Assembly (NCBI RefSeq): GCF_947497005.1 | Contig: NZ_CANMFF010000029.1 | Location: 1-44,371, forward strand | Direction of reading: 5' to 3' | Length of the DNA: 44,371 bases | Source: an uncultured Ruegeria sp. | GTDB taxonomy: Bacteria; Pseudomonadota; Alphaproteobacteria; Rhodobacterales; Rhodobacteraceae | Shown here: piece after piece, positions 17,073-26,555 of the stretch | Numbering within the stretch: position 1 is the stretch's first letter | Layout of the letters: the number at the start of each line of letters is the position of its first letter | Notes under the pieces: generated by a model | Database searches by the model: none | The model's input: only the letters and a program-made list of their open reading frames with translations | What the model was told of the DNA's origin: nothing | Translations under genes and position numbers: made by a program

Positions 17073-19240
17073 GGGCTTGTCATCCCATCCAGCAGCGCCT
17101 TGCATGCCAACTGATCGAGACGGTCGATCAAAGCACCCGACGCAGCACTTGGCCCAAGCGCAGCGCGGTAGCGCGTGAGAATTGTCTCATATTCGGCTCG
17201 CTCGACCCAATACAGCGCCGCATCCAGATGGGCGGGCAAATTCTCGGCCAGGATCTTCCCGAACAACGTCTGCGCACTGGGGCCTGCGCCTTGGGGCGGA
17301 ATGTGGGCGACGATCGACAGGCGATGCGCGTTTCCCTCTGCCAGCAGATACGATGGGGTCATCGAAACCGGACCGGCGGTCAGGCTTTTAATTGCAGATC
17401 TGGCGCGCGCGAATGACGGAAAAGGTGTGGCAAAAACAAGCTCACCCCGAGTTGTCCTGAGCGTCAGACGAGCGCTGTAACCGCCGTTTGGCGACACCCG
17501 AAACGCTCCCGGATCGGCCAACCCATCCGTGACCGCTTGCCGGGTTGCCGTCCAGGCACCGCTCGGAACGCGTTTGTTCAGCACAATCACGCCTTGGTAT
17601 CCGTGCGCGGACAACAAGAGGGCCTGAAACTGACGCGGCGGATCAGGGGGTGGATCCAAAAGCGCATGTTCGATGATGACAGACCGAAAATCCGCGCCGC
17701 ATTTCAGATCGACCCGACGCTGAAGTGCTGTTTTGGTCGGATCAACCACTTTGGGTCCCAGCCCGCGATCGCGGCCCAAATCGACAATCTCGCGTAAAAA
17801 ATCGCGTCGAAGCCCAAGCTGCATATCTTCGACTTGTTCCAGCGTCTTGTGATCTTCACGCCGCATCCAGCGATTGATGGCGTTAGTCTCGAATTCTTCG
17901 CCGAACCGAGCCAGCAAATGATCCAGAGCGCGTCGCAGCCGTATTCGGTACGGATCATTGTCCAGAACGATTTTTCTTAGTCCCGTGTTATACGTTTCCA
18001 GCCAGTCCGGGTCCTTCAGCGCGCCGAAAATAGGCGCAATCAGGGGAGCATCGTCCGGGCGCGCGGGTTCATGGGCCAAAGGTTGACTGAAGTAACTGCG
18101 TTCAACGTTGCTGAACGAGAATAACCGTGCAACATTGTTGAGCTGTTCCAGATAGTTCGCCAGAATTTGTTCGGCAAACACCAGGTATCCCTTAAGCTGA
18201 CGCACTTCTGCCAGCCGCTTGGCGCCGCCCCGGTCAGGCCCCATTGCACCAAGACCATAAATCTGTGGAAACAAGTGTTGAACTGAACGGTACCGGGCCA
18301 GATCTCGGTTTGGATCGCCTGCCGGAAGCTGCGAGTAGTGCTTGGCCCGTAACTGGTTAACTCCATACCGTAATTCCGCTTTTCGCGCTTCGTCCGCAGC
18401 GCTGACCGTCTCCAATGCAGCCGCCATTTCAGCACTCGGGCGCTGGGTTGAGGTAGCAGCCAGCGCGAGTGAAAACGGATGAGATAGGCCCGTAACCTTT
18501 GCAGCCTGAGCAAAGTTGTGTTGTTTCGCTTCCGACGGTGTCACCGCACCTGGTACGGGCCCGTTGAAAATCTCCGTCGGTGATACACCTGCATTCAGTT
18601 GTTTGTTTATGCCGTCAACACGCAGTGCATTCTCTCGGATCTGATGTTCTGACAGCATAGACGTGTCATCTTGATCCCTTCGGCCCAAGCTCAATACGTC
18701 ACTGGTTGACTGAATTTGCGGCTCGTCGGAACCAACAACCTCGATTTTTCCGAAATTCACGCCAAGTGGCCGTTGCGCCGTCAGTATCGCGCGCGCTCGG
18801 GCGCGTGTCTGTACAGGGTCGCTGCCCGAAGCAACAGCAAGCTTCACCTGGTAACAATTCGGGCGATCCCCTCTTTCGAACAGAATCAGGTCGATTATCT
18901 CGGGCACGGCGCACAATATTACGGCGCGGATGTCCGCCATTGTTACCGGTGCGGTTACAAGGATTTCATTGCCGGTAAAAAGGGGCTGCTCATCCACCGA
19001 GACACCCGTGGTTGCCGAGGACGAAGCCAGCAAATCCTCCATCGGGTGGCTACAGCGATATCCCAAATCCGTCAGGGCGTAACACAGCGCTTCAAGCATG
19101 GTGACGCCAGGATCGTGTTCATTAAAGTCGGTCCAAATGTCACCGGACAATGTCTGAGATAAAATCGTTCCACGCGCCAGGAGGCTGTCGAAATCTGCCG
19201 ATATCATGTCCGGGGTTGATTTGGGTCCTGTCACACGCAT
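17069..19240 (-). CDS. eCIS baseplate protein, second baseplate J-like component
   Basis: A protein of about 723 residues. Near residues 35-62 it has WTDFNEHDPGVTMLEALCYA followed by LTDLGYR, a signature of one of the two large baseplate-wedge proteins in eCIS (Afp11/Afp12 group). Downstream it has long helical segments and, near the C-terminus, small beta domains (GYSARLTLRTTRGELVFATP). These proteins form the wedges around the spike and hold the sheath start. ATG at 19240 lies 13 bases after the preceding stop, with AGCGGGG upstream; ATG at 19336 would overlap that gene by 83 bases. I am sure it is a baseplate component, less sure whether it matches Afp11 or Afp12. Confidence 0.8.
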   Translation of the reverse strand: MRVTGPKSTPDMISADFDSLLARGTILSQTLSGDIWTDFNEHDPGVTMLEALCYALTDLGYRCSHPMEDLLASSSATTGVSVDEQPLFTGNEILVTAPVTMADIRAVILCAVPEIIDLILFERGDRPNCYQVKLAVASGSDPVQTRARARAILTAQRPLGVNFGKIEVVGSDEPQIQSTSDVLSLGRRDQDDTSMLSEHQIRENALRVDGINKQLNAGVSPTEIFNGPVPGAVTPSEAKQHNFAQAAKVTGLSHPFSLALAATSTQRPSAEMAAALETVSAADEARKAELRYGVNQLRAKHYSQLPAGDPNRDLARYRSVQHLFPQIYGLGAMGPDRGGAKRLAEVRQLKGYLVFAEQILANYLEQLNNVARLFSFSNVERSYFSQPLAHEPARPDDAPLIAPIFGALKDPDWLETYNTGLRKIVLDNDPYRIRLRRALDHLLARFGEEFETNAINRWMRREDHKTLEQVEDMQLGLRRDFLREIVDLGRDRGLGPKVVDPTKTALQRRVDLKCGADFRSVIIEHALLDPPPDPPRQFQALLLSAHGYQGVIVLNKRVPSGAWTATRQAVTDGLADPGAFRVSPNGGYSARLTLRTTRGELVFATPFPSFARARSAIKSLTAGPVSMTPSYLLAEGNAHRLSIVAHIPPQGAGPSAQTLFGKILAENLPAHLDAALYWVERAEYETILTRYRAALGPSAASGALIDRLDQLACKALLDGMTSP

Positions 19241-19253
19241 GCCTGATCCCCGC

Positions 19254-20414
19254 TCAATCCCAAAGCCGTGTGATCGCATAGTTGAATGGCGTATTGGCAT
19301 AAGCCTTGAGCTTTGGTCTTTGCAGACAAAGATCACGGGGCGGGTTTCGCTTAAAACCTGCCCCTTCGGCCTTGCGCCAGCTCAATCTGGCCTGAAGTCG
19401 GCGCAATCGCAGCGCCGACAGGGCGAAACAGAGAAGCAACACCAGTGCAACGCCTGCGATCCAGTCCGCCAGTTTTGGAATTTTCTCAAGTGTTTCAACA
19501 ATTTTATCCAGACCTAATTGATGAAAAACCTTAGCCAGAAGACTCGTGATTTCCTGTTCCAGTTCAGGCTGTGAGGTATCCCCGGGCGGGTTTGCTTCTG
19601 TGTTCTGCGCGGGTTGGCTGCTCGGGGGTTGGGGCGATGATGTCGTTACTGCGACTCCATTCTGAGAGCTGGCGTCTGGGGAAATCCACTTTGGCAGGAA
19701 GTGAATGGCCAATGCCGCCAGGAACACGATCGCAAAAGCCCGCAATAGCAAGCGCCAATACGCTGGTCCAACACGCGGAGATTGCGTCACTTGCACGGAT
19801 GGTGCTGCATTCGGACCAGAGCTTACTACGACCGCATGGATCATATTCGGCACCGGGGACTTCCAGCCGATCAGCGTGTGAAAAGCGCGCATCAACCAAC
19901 CGTTGTGTTCGTTCTGAGGGCCGTCAATCACAGCCGAAATCTCAAATGCGCAGGGTCTGCCGGGCTGCAGTATGATCCGTTTGTGCGTTTCGCCCGCCTT
20001 CAACGAGTGCATGGCCAGCTTGGCCATTTCCGGCTCTGATCCTTCGTAAGCCTCGCCTCCGACTGCCGTACCGATCCGACCGGATAGACCGGTATATCCC
20101 CAAATGTTAAGTCCCGCCGCACCAGCGTGGCTGTGTTCTTGCGGCGCGAGCTCCACATAGGGTGTGTCGTTTGACAGCACCGGCATCAGGGCAGCAGAGC
20201 AACCGTCCGTCGGATCTGTGACTTTCAATGTCCAGCGATCGGGCGGGGCACCGATCGGGATTTCCGGACGCGTCGTATACGCTTTGAACTCCCGAACATG
20301 CGCATCAAAGGTCTGGACATGAACGGTCGACCGGATCAACTCCGAAAAATCGTTGCCCGTAGGAAGCATCCCGTCAGAGAAGAGTTTAACCAACTGGTCT
20401 TTTGTCGCTGTCAC
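19254..20414 (-). CDS. Fibre-like eCIS baseplate protein with two transmembrane helices
   Basis: A 386-residue protein. Residues 5-28 (KDQLVKLFSDGMLPTGNDFS, then ELI) look like the baseplate-binding N-terminus seen on fibre-like proteins of Bacteroidetes-type eCIS. A beta domain follows (about 60-200, with AFEISAVIDGP). The last residues NYAITRLWD resemble that family's C-terminus. Between them are two strong hydrophobic helices: about 221-241 (LLLRAFAIVFLAALAIHFLP) and about 316-336 (WIAGVALVLLLCFALSAL). They are separated by a Pro/Ser-rich linker and a helix. GTG at 20414 follows AAAGGA by eight bases. The gene sits between the two large baseplate genes. I infer an anchor tying the baseplate to a membrane. 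The family likeness is from memory and should be treated as moderate. Confidence 0.65.
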   Translation of the reverse strand: MTATKDQLVKLFSDGMLPTGNDFSELIRSTVHVQTFDAHVREFKAYTTRPEIPIGAPPDRWTLKVTDPTDGCSAALMPVLSNDTPYVELAPQEHSHAGAAGLNIWGYTGLSGRIGTAVGGEAYEGSEPEMAKLAMHSLKAGETHKRIILQPGRPCAFEISAVIDGPQNEHNGWLMRAFHTLIGWKSPVPNMIHAVVVSSGPNAAPSVQVTQSPRVGPAYWRLLLRAFAIVFLAALAIHFLPKWISPDASSQNGVAVTTSSPQPPSSQPAQNTEANPPGDTSQPELEQEITSLLAKVFHQLGLDKIVETLEKIPKLADWIAGVALVLLLCFALSALRLRRLQARLSWRKAEGAGFKRNPPRDLCLQRPKLKAYANTPFNYAITRLWD

Positions 20415-20426
20415 GGCTTCGTTCCT

Positions 20427-23400
20427 TTAAGCAAACGGGTGCGGGGACCGATCCGAATCCCGCAATAACAGTGTTGAGGACGGCGGGCGGGCATCGTCGG
20501 GGTCGATCACGGTAAATGTCCGGCCAATCTGCAGTGCTCCGATTCCAATCCGCTGGGGACGACGCGGAATTAGTGCGGGATCCGCCAGCCACAATATCTG
20601 TTGATCCGTGCCGGGGCTGTGCAGGTCGCGATTGACGGCCAATGAACCGATGCTGCGGGTGGCGGGCAGAAGCTCTATCTGCATCTCGGGGTCCGGCCAC
20701 AAAACAGATGATGGTGTCGCGCAGTGCAGACTGGTTTCAGATCCGGCGCTGGCCCCTGCAGTGTCTTTCAGGCCGTGTTGATCCAGTTCCGGTGTCATTG
20801 GCTCTGAACGATAGAACTGTACCAGCGACAATCCGGTTACCTGGGTTACGCCGGGAAGCGCATGCAGAGTCTTGCGCAGCTCTCCCAAGTCTATCTGGCC
20901 GGTCCCGATGGCCATGGGCAGTTTCGCGTCCAGCATCCAGGGCGCAATCGCTTTTCGGGTCTCCAACTTGATCCGCTCAACAGCATCGTCACGTGCCGCA
21001 TCGCGACCCAACGCAATCGAAACGAAAAGACGCACAGGTTCATACGATGGGTTGACCACATTCACGGGACTAGACCAGCCGGCGCTCAGCCCGTTCAAAT
21101 AGGATGCGATCTGATGTCTGCGCCCCAGTGGCACAATAGGTCCTCGCACCTGATCGCGACGTCCTGAGGTCGGCGCGACAACAATGCCAAGGCCACCCTG
21201 TCCGGGACCGAAGACTTTTGCCTCGTATATGTCTGGAAATTTCTGCAGGATCAGTTGCTCGTAATCTTTAGCGCAGATGGCGCGGTCTTTGTGACGCAGC
21301 CGTTCGTTGACGCGCGTGCGGAAATCGCGTTGGCTCTCAGCAGCGCGCCCTCCCGATGCTGCAACGGGCTGTTCGATTTTCTGCACGCCCGGAATCTGAT
21401 TCTCGGGCTGGGTAATGGGTTTCACAGATCCAGTGGACGGATCATCTCCGGGTTCGATCTGTTGAGTGACGCGTATGGCGTTGGTTGACAGCCCTACAAT
21501 ATCCGTCATCGGCGTCCGTCCGGCAGGGGCCGTCAGCGCCAGACGGATAACCTGATCCGATGCCGCGTCTGTTGGGATCATGATTTCAACGCGACCGGTC
21601 TGGCTTAGGTTTTCAGTTTCGTCCAGGATGACGTTGGCTTGTGGAAAGGCCTTCCAGCCGTCGCTGGCCAGATAACACCAGCTAAGGTCTGGATTGGCCT
21701 TGTCGAGGGTTCCGGCATACCGGGCACGGCGGGCGTCTCGCAATTGAAACAGGACTGAAACCGGGGTCCCGACTGCACCGCCTTCAAGATCCAAAAATAG
21801 CGCCGACCGATCGGGGAACTCCAAACCGGACAGATACGGGTTCGCTGTCAGCGTCGGCTGATGAAACGGGCACAGCGACCAGATTTCCAGATCACCCGTG
21901 ACACTGTCGGCGACGGCATTGAATTCCAAAATTCCGCTGGCGATCTTAGGCTGCACAGGTGGGGGTGGTGCTGGCACGGGCGCGGGTTTCTTCCCGGTGA
22001 TCCACGCTCTCAAAGTCTGGCCACCACGCGCATTCTTTAACAATGTCGCTGCCAAAAGTCCGGAATACAGTGGCGCACCAAAGCCATAACCGGGTGCCGT
22101 CAAAGTCAGTGTCAAACGCGGGTCCGTGAGTCTGCCTTGCTGCAGCAGATTAAGCGAATAGGTTCTTTTGAGGTTCAAGAGATTGCTGTCCGGAGCCGTA
22201 AAAAGCGGCACGTTCCCGGTTGAACGTGGATCCGAAAAGTCTTTGCTGTGCAGGTCAAATCGCCCTTCAAAACTGTTGTTCCGTGTCGCCTCGGCATACG
22301 GCGCGTAGTAGTCCTCCAGATCGTTCGGCAATCCCGCCCATTCGATCGAGATCGCAAGGGATGTGACCCTCTTGCCGTCCAGATCGGCACACGAGAATTC
22401 TGTGACCGAACCCGGTTGAGCAGGCGGGGCGAAAGCCGGGACAGGCTTGGTAATCGCAGCGCCTGCGCCCGGTCCGATATGCAGGTTTTGCAGGTCCTTG
22501 ACTGTAACCGCGATCTCTGCACCGAGCACCTGCAGATGGGCAAAACCGCCATAGCCAAAAACCGGGGCACTTGGGTTGAACTGCATCTGCAGGCACGGAT
22601 TTTCGAACGGTCCTGCACGCAAGGGCTCGATAGGAGGAAAATCAGGGGTAAGCACAAGACGGACCACCAGTTTGTCCTCATCCGCCAAGGCCGTGTCCAC
22701 GTTTGCCTGCTGCACTGTCTTCAGTGTTTTTTGAGTGCTGAGCGAAAAGAGGAAGGCCCAGTCCAGCAGATGTTGAAACACCTCATCGGTCAGTTCGCCC
22801 TGATGGTCCAATGCGGCATGGCGCTGGAATTTGTGCAAGGCACGCGAAAGGGCCCCCTTCCGACACCGCAAGGTCAACTCGATTATTCGGGTCCCTTGCG
22901 ACAAGCCCAGCACAGGGCTGGAAAAGGCTATGCCGGTTCTGCCAAGTTCACGGGCAGCCTGCCGATCGGAATGGGTCAGACGGGACGGGTGAAAAAACGG
23001 CGATCCGTCAGAAAAGCTACGTTGGTCAAAGGCCAGTATACGGGTTATGTTCCCTTGCTGATCAGTGCCACACCAAATCGACCGTCGCGCGGTGATCGTT
23101 GTACGCGACAGACGCGTATCAGCGGTATTGGCGAAACGCACGACTTTGCCATCCTGGCTCGGGGGCGTGACAAACAATGTTCCTTTCTTGAGGTCGACCA
23201 CACCGACCTTCGGTGAAACCGTCAATACTAGCCAACTGTCATGCGGTACTGGCGGGTTCGGTGACAGGCCCAGAACAGTCTCGTAATAATACTGAAGATG
23301 ACGTTCTGTGATCTGGTTGAGCTGCGCTTTTGAGACATCCAGCAATTGCAGGAAGCTCAGGAACAGACCCGCATGCGGAGGGTGGTCGGATTTGGAATTT

Positions 23401-23978
23401 AGAACGAGTGGCAATGTCTTACGAGCGACCTGCCCCAACCCGATGATGACGCGTCTGGCAGCGTGATGCAGATCCGGATTGTTACTGTCGGCGACATTTC
23501 TCAGGACACGCAATAGCTGTTCTAAAGTAGAGGTCGACGTGCTGTCCAACGTTACTGGACGTAGAATTTTTCCAAACTCCGCGCGAAGCGCATTCTGAAC
23601 TGTCTGGCAAAACCCTTCGGTCAAAGCGTCACGCGATGTCTGACCTTCCAGCACTGCAACAGCCTCGCACCAGTCGGCAAGGCGGGTCAGCTGATCGGGC
23701 CCGTTTGCGCCGCAGCCGTCTTTCTGTTTGCGGGCAAAGACCACGATCCTGGCCAGCAAAAAGCTCAATTCTCCTGCAAAAAAGGCGCGCCAACCCTGCT
23801 CTTTCGGCACCGCTTGGTTCCGGTCATCGAACAGTGTCAGCAATTGTGCAAATTCAACTGCGAAATCGGCCATATCCTCAAGGTCGCGTTCGTCCATCCG
23901 GAAATAACGCGTACCAAGCGGCTCCAACCACCGGCCATCCTGCCAGAGGTGATCAATATGAGGTGTGCGCGACGTCAT
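20427..23978 (-). CDS. Large eCIS baseplate J-like protein (Afp11/Afp12-like)
   Basis: A 1183-residue protein. The long N-terminal part holds LSFLQLLDVSKAQLNQITER and HLQYYYETVLGLSPNPPVPH, the usual head of large eCIS baseplate proteins. A beta-rich middle follows. Near residues 880-930 comes RVNERLRHKDRAICAKDYEQ, then FPDIYEAKVF, the core of the phage baseplate J (gp47/gp6-like) domain. These proteins form the inner wedges that connect spike, gp25-like protein and sheath. The ATG overlaps the stop of the gp25-like gene (ATGA). A 75-residue tail after RSIGSLAVNRDL is less conserved. The family assignment is strong. Two large baseplate genes, as here, are the rule in Afp/PVC loci. Confidence 0.88.
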   Translation of the reverse strand: MTSRTPHIDHLWQDGRWLEPLGTRYFRMDERDLEDMADFAVEFAQLLTLFDDRNQAVPKEQGWRAFFAGELSFLLARIVVFARKQKDGCGANGPDQLTRLADWCEAVAVLEGQTSRDALTEGFCQTVQNALRAEFGKILRPVTLDSTSTSTLEQLLRVLRNVADSNNPDLHHAARRVIIGLGQVARKTLPLVLNSKSDHPPHAGLFLSFLQLLDVSKAQLNQITERHLQYYYETVLGLSPNPPVPHDSWLVLTVSPKVGVVDLKKGTLFVTPPSQDGKVVRFANTADTRLSRTTITARRSIWCGTDQQGNITRILAFDQRSFSDGSPFFHPSRLTHSDRQAARELGRTGIAFSSPVLGLSQGTRIIELTLRCRKGALSRALHKFQRHAALDHQGELTDEVFQHLLDWAFLFSLSTQKTLKTVQQANVDTALADEDKLVVRLVLTPDFPPIEPLRAGPFENPCLQMQFNPSAPVFGYGGFAHLQVLGAEIAVTVKDLQNLHIGPGAGAAITKPVPAFAPPAQPGSVTEFSCADLDGKRVTSLAISIEWAGLPNDLEDYYAPYAEATRNNSFEGRFDLHSKDFSDPRSTGNVPLFTAPDSNLLNLKRTYSLNLLQQGRLTDPRLTLTLTAPGYGFGAPLYSGLLAATLLKNARGGQTLRAWITGKKPAPVPAPPPPVQPKIASGILEFNAVADSVTGDLEIWSLCPFHQPTLTANPYLSGLEFPDRSALFLDLEGGAVGTPVSVLFQLRDARRARYAGTLDKANPDLSWCYLASDGWKAFPQANVILDETENLSQTGRVEIMIPTDAASDQVIRLALTAPAGRTPMTDIVGLSTNAIRVTQQIEPGDDPSTGSVKPITQPENQIPGVQKIEQPVAASGGRAAESQRDFRTRVNERLRHKDRAICAKDYEQLILQKFPDIYEAKVFGPGQGGLGIVVAPTSGRRDQVRGPIVPLGRRHQIASYLNGLSAGWSSPVNVVNPSYEPVRLFVSIALGRDAARDDAVERIKLETRKAIAPWMLDAKLPMAIGTGQIDLGELRKTLHALPGVTQVTGLSLVQFYRSEPMTPELDQHGLKDTAGASAGSETSLHCATPSSVLWPDPEMQIELLPATRSIGSLAVNRDLHSPGTDQQILWLADPALIPRRPQRIGIGALQIGRTFTVIDPDDARPPSSTLLLRDSDRSPHPFA

Positions 23979-24451
23979 CGATGCCCCACAAGGGCCGCGG
24001 CAACCCGCGATTTGGGATCAAGTGTCGAGCCTTCGTGGATATAATAGGGAAAGACACGATTGCCGCGCGAGTTGGTGCTGGGGATTAAGTAGTCAATATG
24101 GATATCCAGTCGGCCTTCGGTGACGGCCTCGGTTCCGAACTCGATTGTTTCTATCCGAATTCGGTCTTCGTAAAAAACCACTGCCTTCTCGATTCGAGAC
24201 CGCAAAAAGGTCAGGTCAGTTTCATCGGTCGAGTCGAATACATGCAACTGCAGGCCCAATCCGTAGGTTGGTCTCATCACCCGCTCGCCCAGAATGGTGT
24301 ACATCAAGATATCCAGGCTTTGCGCGATGTCTGTTTCCGCCTCGACCATCGTCGCGCGGCCTTCATACGTTCCGCCCGCGGTCTTGGTGCAGGTAAATCG
24401 CGGTGGAAAGTTCCAGCCGCGGCCCAAAAATCCGGGTTTGCTGGTCATCAT
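23975..24451 (-). CDS. gp25-like baseplate wedge protein (Afp9-like)
   Basis: A 158-residue protein. It has the gp25/GPW lysozyme-like-fold pattern: an E-containing DIAQSLDILMYTILGERVMR segment followed by PTYGLGLQLHVF, LRSRIEKAVVFYEDRIRIE and a strand ending LDIHIDYLIP. The buried Glu and the GERVMRPTYG turn are the family signature. The protein joins the sheath's first ring to the baseplate in phages, type VI systems and eCIS alike. The length is usual. ATG at 24451 could also be read as the next ATG three bases in. The stop overlaps the start of the large baseplate gene. No loss of function is seen. Confidence 0.93.
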   Translation of the reverse strand: MMTSKPGFLGRGWNFPPRFTCTKTAGGTYEGRATMVEAETDIAQSLDILMYTILGERVMRPTYGLGLQLHVFDSTDETDLTFLRSRIEKAVVFYEDRIRIETIEFGTEAVTEGRLDIHIDYLIPSTNSRGNRVFPYYIHEGSTLDPKSRVAAALVGHR

Positions 24452-24455
24452 CGCA

Positions 24456-24755
24456 TCATCCCCCGATGATTACCGTTGGACACCCTGTCAGGATCGTTCC
24501 GCCATGCACGGTTTCATCACCCATTCGCGCTGCAGGTCTGCCACCGATCATTACCGTGGCCGAGCCCATCGCGATCACATCGGGCGGGCCAACGCAAATC
24601 AATGTATCGCCGACGACAGCGGCAGGCATGTTGCAGATCATCACGTTGGGCACGCCGGGGCCAACAATTGGACCGCCCACATGAGGCACGGGCGGCAGGC
24701 CCGGGGTCACCATCGGACATTCATGCATATCTGTTAATCGCGCCGCTGGGGGCAT
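24456..24755 (-). CDS. PAAR-domain spike tip protein (Afp10-like)
   Basis: The protein has 99 residues, nearly all of it a single PAAR domain. Characteristic repeats are MPPAARLTDMHECP, GGPIVGPGVPNVMICNMPAA, ICVGPPDVIAMGSATVMIGG and RPAARMGDETVHGG. The His and Cys residues (H11, C13, C41, C54, H83) provide the usual metal-binding candidates at the tip. It sits as a sharp cone on the VgrG-like spike encoded just upstream, 15 bases away. AGGAGAGGGGAG before the ATG is a strong ribosome binding site. There is no C-terminal extension, so this PAAR carries no fused toxin. Confidence 0.95.
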   Translation of the reverse strand: MPPAARLTDMHECPMVTPGLPPVPHVGGPIVGPGVPNVMICNMPAAVVGDTLICVGPPDVIAMGSATVMIGGRPAARMGDETVHGGTILTGCPTVIIGG

Positions 24756-24770
24756 ACTCCCCTCTCCTTG

Positions 24771-26555
24771 TCAGTTGATGCTCACCATTATCCCCGAAAT
24801 CGTAACCTCGCCTGTCGCCTCGAAACTTGCCGACAAGTTACCGGTACATGACAGTGCCTCTTGCGCATCGATTGAAACGCCACCACCAGCCACCGACACA
24901 TCGCTGGGACTGCTGATGCTGATCCCGCTCTGACCCTTTATTGAGATCGAGCCATCTGCAGAGATCTCCATGTCTTTGGGCGTTGAAAGGGTAACGCCGC
25001 CCTCAGACATTTCGATCTTGTTGTTGTTGGAATCGACAACGGTGATTGATTTGTCCTCATCGCTGAGGGTGACGATATGTTTGCCCGGTGTTTCGATTGT
25101 GAGGATCTTCTTTTCATCCTCGAACCCGATCCTAAGGCCGGAACGGGTGACAATCGACTTTTCTGCGTTGGTTTCCTGCGGCTGAAACGGCAAGGATCGC
25201 TGGCTGCTATGCAGCGCGCCCAGAACGACAGGCGCGTTGGGATCGTCATTCAGGAACCCAACCACCACTTCATCGTCAACCTCGGGCAAAAACGAGATAC
25301 CCATTTTGTCTCCGGCATAGGGACTAGTCAGGCGCACCCATATACCCTGATCGGGCGAGGAAAGGGGCAGCTTCACCTTGATCCGCTGACCGTCGTCCGG
25401 GTCGTCATAGACCTGAACGACTTTCGCGATCTGCAGGCCGGTCGCACCCGGCGTCAAAGCCGCCGCCTGTGGTTCGTCGACGTCGCGGTGCAGGTCAGCA
25501 AACCAGCGCCGATCCAGCCCAAGTGTGGCTTCGGTCTGCCATTCACCCTCGGACATGTAGTGATGAATCCCCGACACATACGCGTCGCCGCCAAAGCGCT
25601 TACCGACGCCCTCCACTTGAAGCAGGTAGCCTGGCATTACGCCCGCATTTCCCGGAAAAGATACTGTCCCGGTTATCCGTGAAAGACGGGATTTCATAAG
25701 CTGCGCGTTCGCCCAGGTCTTCAGGGCGCCGGCGTCCATGGGTCGCGATGTTTGCAAACCAAACTCTGCGACTCCCAATTTTTCGGCCAATTCTCTGCCC
25801 GTGATATTGCCCTGTTTGTTGACACTCGGTTCACTGGAAATTCCGTGCAGCAACTCCTGTTGTGACGCGTCCCAGCTGGTCGAAGAAACTTGCGAAAGCT
25901 GGCTGACCGCACGCAGTTCGATATCCATCTGTGCCAGCGTTTCCCCGAAGGCTACCTCGTATCTGGGAGCAACGAACTTGGGTGGCCCGACCGAGACTTT
26001 GCCATCCTCCACGATAACGACATGGCCGTGCGCCTCGGCCGTGGACAACAGAAAATCCCAGGCACTGCTTTGGGACTGCACTATATGACCCATTTGACCG
26101 GATATTTCAGACACATTCGCCTGCAGATCGGAGTCGGCGATGAGTTTTTTCATCGCATCGCTATAGGTCATTTCATGAAAGGTCTGGCTGACCCGAGCGA
26201 TGGTCAGACGGATCGCCTTGTCTGAACATCCCACAGTCAGCACACTTCGACCGTCATGGCCCACGCGCAGGCCTTGCCGAATAATGACGCCCTTGAATAC
26301 AGATTTGTCCCGGCTTTGATATCCCATCAGAATTTCGATTTCGGCACCCGGTACGAAAGTGGCTGAATCGCTCACCTTGAAATCCTGCGTCGAGGGATCA
26401 CCGTCCGCGATCACAATCTCTGCAGAAGGGATCCGATTGATATGCCGGGTCACCGATATCGAAGTGATCATGTCGACGGAAGAAACCTCGCTGCCATCAA
26501 CCATCAGCCTGAAGGTGATCAGATCGGCGCCATCAAAGAGAACGGATTCAGCCAT
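24771..26555 (-). CDS. VgrG-like spike protein (Afp8-like)
   Basis: A 594-residue protein. The N-terminal half is the gp27-like hub (SISVTRHINRIPSAEIVIAD near residue 35). A gp5-like OB fold follows (about 355-440, KVVQVYDDPDDGQRIKVKLP and FLPEVDDEVVVGFLNDDPNA). The end is a repetitive beta-helix needle (EMSEGGVTLSTPKDMEISAD, SISIKGQSGISISSPSDVSV). The trimer forms the puncturing spike under the tube, tipped by the PAAR protein. Start ATG at 26555 shares one base with the LysM gene's stop (TGATG) and has GGAGG just upstream; ATG at 26585 would overlap that gene by 31 bases. There is no effector domain at the C-terminus. Confidence 0.93.
   Translation of the reverse strand: MAESVLFDGADLITFRLMVDGSEVSSVDMITSISVTRHINRIPSAEIVIADGDPSTQDFKVSDSATFVPGAEIEILMGYQSRDKSVFKGVIIRQGLRVGHDGRSVLTVGCSDKAIRLTIARVSQTFHEMTYSDAMKKLIADSDLQANVSEISGQMGHIVQSQSSAWDFLLSTAEAHGHVVIVEDGKVSVGPPKFVAPRYEVAFGETLAQMDIELRAVSQLSQVSSTSWDASQQELLHGISSEPSVNKQGNITGRELAEKLGVAEFGLQTSRPMDAGALKTWANAQLMKSRLSRITGTVSFPGNAGVMPGYLLQVEGVGKRFGGDAYVSGIHHYMSEGEWQTEATLGLDRRWFADLHRDVDEPQAAALTPGATGLQIAKVVQVYDDPDDGQRIKVKLPLSSPDQGIWVRLTSPYAGDKMGISFLPEVDDEVVVGFLNDDPNAPVVLGALHSSQRSLPFQPQETNAEKSIVTRSGLRIGFEDEKKILTIETPGKHIVTLSDEDKSITVVDSNNNKIEMSEGGVTLSTPKDMEISADGSISIKGQSGISISSPSDVSVAGGGVSIDAQEALSCTGNLSASFEATGEVTISGIMVSIN

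Noticed and set aside
22248..23216. Long plus-strand open frame (322 codons) opposite the large baseplate gene
   Set aside because: It lies wholly inside the antisense of an intact, well-recognised baseplate gene. Its composition is basic and Arg-rich, as expected from an antisense frame, with no ribosome binding site.
24456..26555. VgrG and PAAR genes as a type VI secretion locus
   Set aside because: No TssJLM membrane complex, ClpV or Hcp cluster is present. LysM, DUF5908, Pvc16, CIS tape-measure-family and Afp15-type ATPase genes place them in an eCIS.
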